Below the pieces are notes generated by a model. That model made no database searches, was not told where the DNA came from, and saw only the letters and a program-made list of their open reading frames with translations. Position numbers and translations under genes: made by a program. A stretch of 64,000 bases of DNA from Hordeum vulgare subsp. vulgare (lineage: Eukaryota > Streptophyta > Magnoliopsida > Poales > Poaceae), in contig NC_058524.1 in assembly GCF_904849725.1 (NCBI RefSeq), forward strand, positions 490,055,763 through 490,119,762. Direction: 5' to 3'. Shown here in pieces: positions 58,061-64,000 of the stretch. Numbering within the stretch: the stretch's first letter is position 1; each line of letters begins with the position of its first letter.

Positions 58061-60640
58061 AAGTGGTTTAAATATCATCCTCCTTTAGAAGTCAATGTAG
58101 TTAAACCCACTCCAGTTGAAGAGAGGGTCATTGCCTATAATGATCCTGTGGTTCCCAGTGCTTACATTGAGAAACCACCTGTCCCTGTTAGGATAAAGGA
58201 TCATTCTAAAGCTTCAACTATGATACGTAGAGGCTATATTAGAACACCTACACCCCCTGAGCAAATTAGAGTTGAGCCTAGCATTGCTATTCTCGAAGAT
58301 CTTCTGTCTGAAGAAGTTGAGGGACATAATATTCACTTCTGTGAAGATGCTGCTAGAATTGCTAAACCTCACGTTAGAGACAAACATAGGCCTGTTGTTG
58401 GCATGCCTGTGGTTTCAGTTAAGATAGGATATCATTGTTATCATGGTTTATGTGACGTGGCTGCTAGTGTTAGTGCAATACCTCAATCCTTATACGATGA
58501 AATCAAAGATGAGATTGCACCTGTTGAGATAGAGCCTATTGATGTCACTATTCAGCTTGCCAATAGAGATACCATCTGCCCTGTGGGAATTGTTAGGGAT
58601 GTTGAAGTCTTGTGTGGTAAAACAAAGTATCATGCTGATTTCCTCGTTCTTGCTACCGCACAAGATAGCTTTTGTCCCATCATATTTGGCAGACCTTTTC
58701 TCAATACCGTCAATGCTCATATTGATTGTGGGAAGCAAACTGTCACTGTTGGCTTTGAAGGTGTGTCACATGAGTTCAATTTCTCTAAGTTTGGTAGACA
58801 ACCTCATGAAAAGGAGTTGCCTAGTAGGGATGAAACTATTGCCTTAGCCTCTATTGCCGTGCCCCCTACTTATCCATTAGAGCAATATTTGCTTGAGCAT
58901 GAAAATGATATGCATATGGATGAAAGGGATGAAATAGATAGAGTTGTCTTAGAACAATATCCTATCCTTCAGAATAATCTGCCTGTTGGACTGCTTGGGG
59001 ATCCACCTCCATCAAAGGGTGATCCTGTGTTCGAGCTTAAACAGTTGCCTAATACTCCTAAGTATGCCTATCTTGATGAAAAAGAGATATATCTTGTCAT
59101 TATTATTGCTAGCCTCTCGGAGCATGAAGAAAACAAGTTACTAAAAACTCTGAGGAAGCACCGTGCTGCTATTGGATATACTCTTGATGATCTTAAGGGC
59201 ATTAGTTCTACTCTATGCCAGCACAAGATCAAAACTGATCCTGATTTCAAACCAGTTGCTGATCATCAAAGGAGATTGAATCCTAAGATGAAAGAAGTAG
59301 TAAGAAATGAAATACTAAAGCTCCTGGAAGTGGGTATTATCTATCCTGTTGCTCATAGCGATTGGGTGAGTCCGGTGCATTGCGTTTCTAAGAAGGGAGG
59401 CATTACCGTTGTCTCTAATGATAAGGATGAGTTGATCCCACAAAGGATTATTACTGGCTATAGGATGGTGGTTGATTTTAGGAAGTTGAATAAAGACACT
59501 AGGAAAGATCATTACCCTCTGCCTTTTATCGACCAAATGCTAGAAAGGTTGTCTAAACACACACACTTCTGCTTTCTGGACGGTTATTCTGGTTTCTCCG
59601 AAATACCAGTTGCACAATCTAATTAGGAGAAAACCACTTTCACCTGCCCTTTCGGTACCTTTGCTTATAGACGTATGCCTTTTTGCTTATGTAATGCACC
59701 TGTCACCTTTCAAAGATGTATGATGGCTATATTCTCCGACTTTTGTGAAAAGATTGTCGAGGTTTTCATGGATGACTTCTCCGTTTATGGGTCTTCCTTT
59801 GATGATTGCCAAGCAACCTTGATCGAGTCTTACGGAGATGTAAAGACGCCAATCTTGTCTTGAATTGGGAGAAGTGCCACTTTATGGTTAATGAAGGCAT
59901 CGTCTTAGGACATAAAATTTCCGAAACAGGTATTGAAGTCGATAAGGCTAAGGTTGATGCAATCGAGAAAATGCCATACCCCACAGATGTCAAAGGTATA
60001 AGAAGTTTCATTGGTCATGATGGTTTCTATAGAAGGTTCATCAAAGACTTCTCTAAGATTTCAAGGCCTCTTACCAATCTCTTGCAAAAGGATATTCCTT
60101 TTGTCTTTGACGATGATTGTGAGGAAGCCTTGGAAATACTTAAGAGGGATTTGTTAACTGCACCTATTGTTCAACCACCTCATTGGAACTTACCTTTTGA
60201 GATCATGTGTGACACCAGTGATTATGCTGTTGGTGCTGTTCTAGGGTAAAGAGTTGACAAGAAGTTGAATGTTATTCAATATGCTAGTCAAACTCTAGAC
60301 AGTGCCTAGAGAAACTATGCTACTATGGAGAAGAAATTTTTAGCAGTCGTGTTTACATGTGAAAAGTTCAGGTCTTACATAGTTGATTCCAAAGTCACTA
60401 TTCACACTGATCATGCTGCTATTAAGTACCTCATGGAGAAGAAGGACGATAATCCTAGACTTATCAGATGGGTTCTCTTGCTACAAGAATTCGATTTGCA
60501 CGTTGTTGATAGAAAGGGTGCTGATAACCTAGTAGGAGAAAACTTTTCTAGGTTGGAGAACGTTCTTGATGACCCACAACCTATTGATGATAGCTTTCCC
60601 GATGAGCAACTGAATGTCATCAATGCTTCACGTAGTGCAC
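58061..60640 (+). pseudogene. pol: Protease, RT and RNase H of element g
   Basis: Protease lies in the long frame 58028-59626, but its active-site motif reads DVAAS (58454-58468) where h has DMGAS, so the conserved Gly is lost. RT starts in the same frame ([38 protein letters not shown]) and meets TAG 59624-59626. FMDD is at 59765-59776. A 1-bp deletion near 59813 shifts the frame, and TAA 60247-60249 and TAG 60309-60311 interrupt RNase H ([22 protein letters not shown]). All lesions are point or 1-bp changes, fitting gradual decay without large deletion. Confidence 0.92.
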
Positions 60641-62025
60641 GGTGGTATGCTGATTATGCAAACTATATCATTGCCAAATACGTACCACCTAGGTTCACGT
60701 ACCAGCAAAGGAAGAAGTTCTTCTTTGACTTGAGAAACTACTTTTTGGATGATCCCCTCCTTTATAAGAAAGGAGTATATGGTGTTATTAGATGTTGTGT
60801 ACCTGAACATGAACAGGGACAGATCCTACAGAAGTGTCACTCCGAGGCCTACAGAGGACACCATGCGGGAGATAGAACTGCACACAAGGTATTGCAATCA
60901 GGTTTCTATTGGCCCACTCTCTTCAAGGATGCCCGTAAGTTTGTCTTGTCTTGTGACGAATGTCAAAGAATAGGTAAAATTTGCAAACGTCAGGAAATGC
61001 CTATGAACTATTCACTTGTCATTGAACCATTTGATGTATGGGGCTTTGACTATATGGGACCTTTTCCAAAATCCAACGGGTATACTCACATCTTAGTTGC
61101 TGTTGATTACGTCACTAAGTGGGTAGAAGCTATCCCCACTAGTAGTGCTGATCACAAAACTTCTATCAAGATGCTGAAAGAAGTTATCTTCCCTAGATTT
61201 GGAGTCCCCAGATATCTAATGACCGACGGTGGTTCACACTTCATTCATGGTGCTTTCCGTAAAACGCTTGCTAAGTATGATGTCCACCATAGAATTGCGT
61301 CTCCCTATCACCCTCAGTCAAGTGGTCAAGTAGAGCTAAGTAATAGAGAGATTAAACTAATTCTACAAAAGACCGTCAACAGGTCTTGAAAGAATTGGTC
61401 TAAGAATCTCGATGATGCACTGCGGGCTTATAGGACTGCCTATAAGAATCCCATGGGCATGTCTCTGTACAAAATGGTGTATGGGAAAGCATGTCACTTA
61501 CCTCTTGAGTTAGAGCATAAAGCTTATTGGGCAATCAAAGATCTCAACTTTGATTTCAAACTTGCCGGTGAGAAGAGGTTATTTGACATTAGGTCGCTTG
61601 ATGAATGGAGAAGTCAAGCATATGAGAGTGCCAAGTTGTTCAAAGAGAAGGTTAAGAGGTGGCATGACAAGAGGATACAAAAGCGTGAGTTGAATGTAGG
61701 TGATTATGTCTTGCTATATAACTCTCGTTTAAGATTCTTTGCAGGCAAGCTTCTCTCTAAATGGGAAGGTCCCTATGTTGTTGAGGAAGTATATCGTTCC
61801 GGTGCTATCAAGATCAACAACACAGAAGGTAATTGTCCGAGAGTGGTAAATGGGCAGAGAATCAAGCATTATATCTCAGGTACTCCCATAAATGTTGAAA
61901 GCAATATCATCAATACCATAACTCCGGAGGAATACCTAAGGGATGTTTATCAACCTGTTTCAGACTTCAAAAACGAAGAGGTATGTGATTCGGTAAGAAA
62001 ACAGAGTCCAAAACTTTTCCAGTAG
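60641..62025 (+). pseudogene. pol: Integrase of element g
   Basis: One frame with a single nonsense TGA at 61387-61389. The zinc finger is complete ([13 protein letters not shown] with CDEC about 30 residues on). The core has D in [10 protein letters not shown] in MTDGGSHF and E in QVELSNRE. The C-terminal region (VKRWHDKRIQKREL, GDYVLLYNSRL, GPYVVEEV) ends at TAG 62023-62025. It is the best preserved integrase of the Athila copies here and shows what h has lost. Confidence 0.92.
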
Positions 62026-62100
62026 GAATTTTTCGCCGTTTTGGAATATTTGAAAAAAATACAAAAATTGGAAGTAGTCCGGAAAGTGTGCGAGGAGGCG

Positions 62101-62226
62101 ACAAGCCTGCACGGCGCGGGCCCACCCCCTAGCCGCGCCGTGAGGGATTGTTGACACCTCGTGCACCTCCCGGACTCCGTTTTCGTGCAGGGACTCCTTC
62201 TGGTCTGGAAAAAATCATTATATATA
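62101..62226 (+). promoter_or_regulatory. Internal hairpin/TATA module before env-position ORF (element g)
   Basis: GGCGCGG/CCGCGCC inner stem with decayed outer arms (ACAAGCC / GGATTGTT), 62101-62152. ATTATATATA at 62217-62226 lies about 85-95 bp before the ORF start at 62311. Same arrangement as h, but the inner stem resembles that of g's own LTR (GGCGCGGCC) more than h's. Confidence 0.6.
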
Positions 62227-62310
62227 CTCGCGTTTGGTCAGACCCCTGCATCACGCAGATTTCCTCTGTTTTTCGTTTCGAGCTTGTTTCTGTTGGAGAT
62301 CTAGATCGCC

Positions 62311-62829
62311 ATGATTTCCCCAAAAGCTTTGAAGGACAAGATCTTCGAGAAGGTCATCAATCCCTCCCCCACGGGAGTGCTCCAACACCCTGAATCTATC
62401 GAGATGCGTGAGGGGATGTTGCACATCCGTGATGTTGAGGGGCCTAAGAAGACCGGTAGCATGGAGACGAGGCTCGAAGCAATGGAGCAACAAGTCTTCA
62501 AGTGTCAAGGGATGGTGGAGCGTGGAATCAACGCCAACCACACCATGATCACGGAGATCACCAGTAAGCACAGGATTGATGCCAATGACATTGGGAAGCA
62601 CCTCTCCAGGCTCTATGACAGGATTGATCAACTCCAGGGCCAGATCTATGACCTGCAGAACCAAGACTCTGAGTATGAGTATAGATTTAAATCAATACGG
62701 TTGGCTGCAGATTTGAGTATTCCGGAGACTCGTTCATCTTTCCGTGATGGAGCACCTATGCCTTGGAAGACGGAGGATCAAACTCACGTTGCAACAACTC
62801 CACCATCACCACCAAAGGAAGACAACTGA
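62311..62829 (+). CDS. Coiled-coil ORF in env position (element g)
   Basis: 172 residues, intact, homologous end to end to 52885-53400. Conserved blocks: DKIFEKVINP, EGMLHIRDVE, KKTGSMETRLEA, LYDRIDQLQGQIYDLQNQ and GAPMPWKTEDQ. The predicted coiled coil lies at about 50-130. No signal peptide, membrane helix, Cys-rich fold or known enzyme motif. It lies about 285 bp after the integrase stop and has its own TATA-like module. The PPT-identical motif follows 34 bp after its stop. Expression from an internal promoter or from a spliced RNA are both possible. Confidence 0.75.
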   Translation: MISPKALKDKIFEKVINPSPTGVLQHPESIEMREGMLHIRDVEGPKKTGSMETRLEAMEQQVFKCQGMVERGINANHTMITEITSKHRIDANDIGKHLSRLYDRIDQLQGQIYDLQNQDSEYEYRFKSIRLAADLSIPETRSSFRDGAPMPWKTEDQTHVATTPPSPPKEDN

Positions 62830-64000
62830 GCATTGGTATGGGCAATCCCCTTGGCTTGTGTCAAGCTTGGGGGAGTTGCCCCGGTATCGTATCACCATCA
62901 CATCTTTTTCCTCTACCTTTGTTTTAGTTTTCCTTTTCCGTTTTCTTTTTCTCTAGTAGAGTAAGAGTCTTACTGTTTTAGTCTTGAGTTTTGCTTTGTG
63001 TCACCCCCGATGTATTCTTGCTCGTGAGCCATATAATAAAGAGTGAATTAGTTGAAGGGCTTTGCCTCTTGCCATGATCGAAAGAGTGAGAATAGAACAA
63101 AAGCATGAAAGATCATGTAATGATCTTATGGGAAGTGATGGCATCACATATAAAAAGAATGAGGACTGAAACTTGTTGAGGGTAGGCAAACGTAGACCTT
63201 GGTCATTGTTGCAATTAATAGGAAGTGATAAAGAAGGAGAGGTTCACATATAAATATATCATCTCTAACACCATCTATGATTGTGAACACTCACTAAACT
63301 ATTCCATGCCTAGAAGTAGATGTTGGACAAGGAAGACAATGTAATGAATTGTGTTTGCTTGACTCTAAACAATGTTATATGATTAGACATCCCTTAGGAT
63401 GTGACGATTGCTTCCACCTCACAATATCCAAACCTCCCACACCAAGTAGAGATACTACTTGTGCATCCATAAACCTTCAAACCAGTTTTGCCTTGAGTGT
63501 CCATCATACCTACCTATGGATTGAAGAAGATTCTGCAAGTAAGTTGTCATCGGTGCAAGCAATACAAATTGCTCTCTAATATATATGATCTATTAGTGTG
63601 TGGAAAATAAGCTTTATACGAACCTGTGATGAGGAAGACATAAAAGCGACAGACTGCATAATAAAGTTCTTTATCACAGGAGGCAATATAAAGTGACGTT
63701 GCTCCGCACTAAGAGGACACGCATCCAAACCTCAAAACCGCATGACAACCTCTGCTTCCCTTTGCCAAGGGCCTATCTTGCACCTTTACTTTTTGTCCCT
63801 GAAAGAGTCATGGTGATCTTCACCAATTCCTTATTTTGCCTTTGTCTTGGCTACCGTCACATGCTTGGGAAAGATCTACATTCATATGTCAAGTTGGAGG
63901 TAAGCATTCATGAATTATTATTGTTGACATTACCCTTGAGGTAAGCAGTTGGGAGGCAAAACTATAAGCCCCTATCTTTCTCTCTGTCCAGCTGAAACTT
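62830..64000 (+). other. 3' non-coding region of element g, to window end
   Basis: Aligns with h 53401-54560 and has no coding domain. AAGCTTGGGGGAGTT at 62863-62877. The true PPT and 3' LTR should lie beyond the right edge. Confidence 0.75.

Larger units (their letters stand above)
45435..64000 (+). mobile_element. Element g: WHAM-like Athila retrotransposon, running off the right edge
   Basis: Plus strand. The 5' LTR is split by h: 45435-46271 and 56455-57147, 1,530 bp together. Then tRNA-Asp-type PBS, gag, PR-RT-RNaseH-IN with scattered lesions, a hairpin/TATA module, an intact coiled-coil ORF and 3' non-coding sequence to the window end; the 3' LTR is not reached. Same family as h. Confidence 0.88.

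Noticed and set aside
1..64000. CRISPR array, bacterial operon or host protein-coding gene.
   Set aside because: No direct-repeat/spacer pattern, no ribosome-binding-site-led ORFs, and every long ORF maps to retrotransposon domains. Unexplained parts lie within element boundaries.

Overview
The window is plant nuclear DNA and, as far as I can see, nothing but nested LTR retrotransposons. The families point to a Triticeae or closely related pooid grass (wheat, barley, rye, Aegilops; oat relatives not excluded): a BARE1/Angela-type Copia LTR, Sabrina-like Athila elements, a Fatima-like non-autonomous element, a WHAM-like Athila family, and large-LTR Tekay-type chromoviruses. Family names come from memory of LTR sequence and are tentative. 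Boundaries, target-site duplications (TSDs), primer sites and coding lesions are read directly. I see no host gene, tRNA, rRNA or CRISPR array.

Layout (letters are mine). Element c is an old plus-strand Tekay-type element and the outermost host. Its 5' LTR remains at 12890-15810, a degenerate interior follows, and its 3' LTR starts at 20451. Element d (minus, Sabrina-like, 1083-12889) sits in c's 5' LTR. Element a (minus, gag-only, 1549-9762, TSD TTTAC) sits in d's gag, and a BARE1/Angela LTR (1-1082) cuts d on the left. Element b (minus, nearly complete Tekay chromovirus, 20523-32207, TSD CTAAT) sits in c's 3' LTR. Element e (plus, Fatima-like, from 32338) also entered c's 3' LTR. Element f (plus, Sabrina-like without pol, 35259-44630) sits in e. 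Element g (plus, WHAM-like, 45435 to beyond the right edge) also sits in e. Element h (same family as g, 46272-56454) sits inside g's own 5' LTR. The deepest chain is c > e > g > h.

Coding content. b carries gag-PR-RT-RNaseH-IN-chromodomain in one frame, broken by two nonsense codons, with lysine in place of the third integrase catalytic acid. It also has an intact 211-codon sense ORF between the 5' LTR and gag. g and h have gag-PR-RT-RH-IN with many lesions, plus a small coiled-coil ORF in the env position that is intact in both. f and d carry gag (f also protease); f has no RT or integrase but keeps a broken ORF resembling the ATHILA ORF-1 family. a has only a gag-like zinc-knuckle ORF.

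Most interesting signals. (1) A GC-rich hairpin with conserved outer arms and covarying inner stem lies upstream of the TATA box in the Athila/Fatima-type LTRs and is repeated inside f, g and h just ahead of the env-position ORF, suggesting an LTR-derived internal promoter. (2) The ORF upstream of gag in b. (3) The conserved coiled-coil ORF. (4) A PPT-identical 13-mer at three fixed places per Athila element. (5) The pairing of gag-only a with chromovirus b through shared LTR, PBS and PPT.
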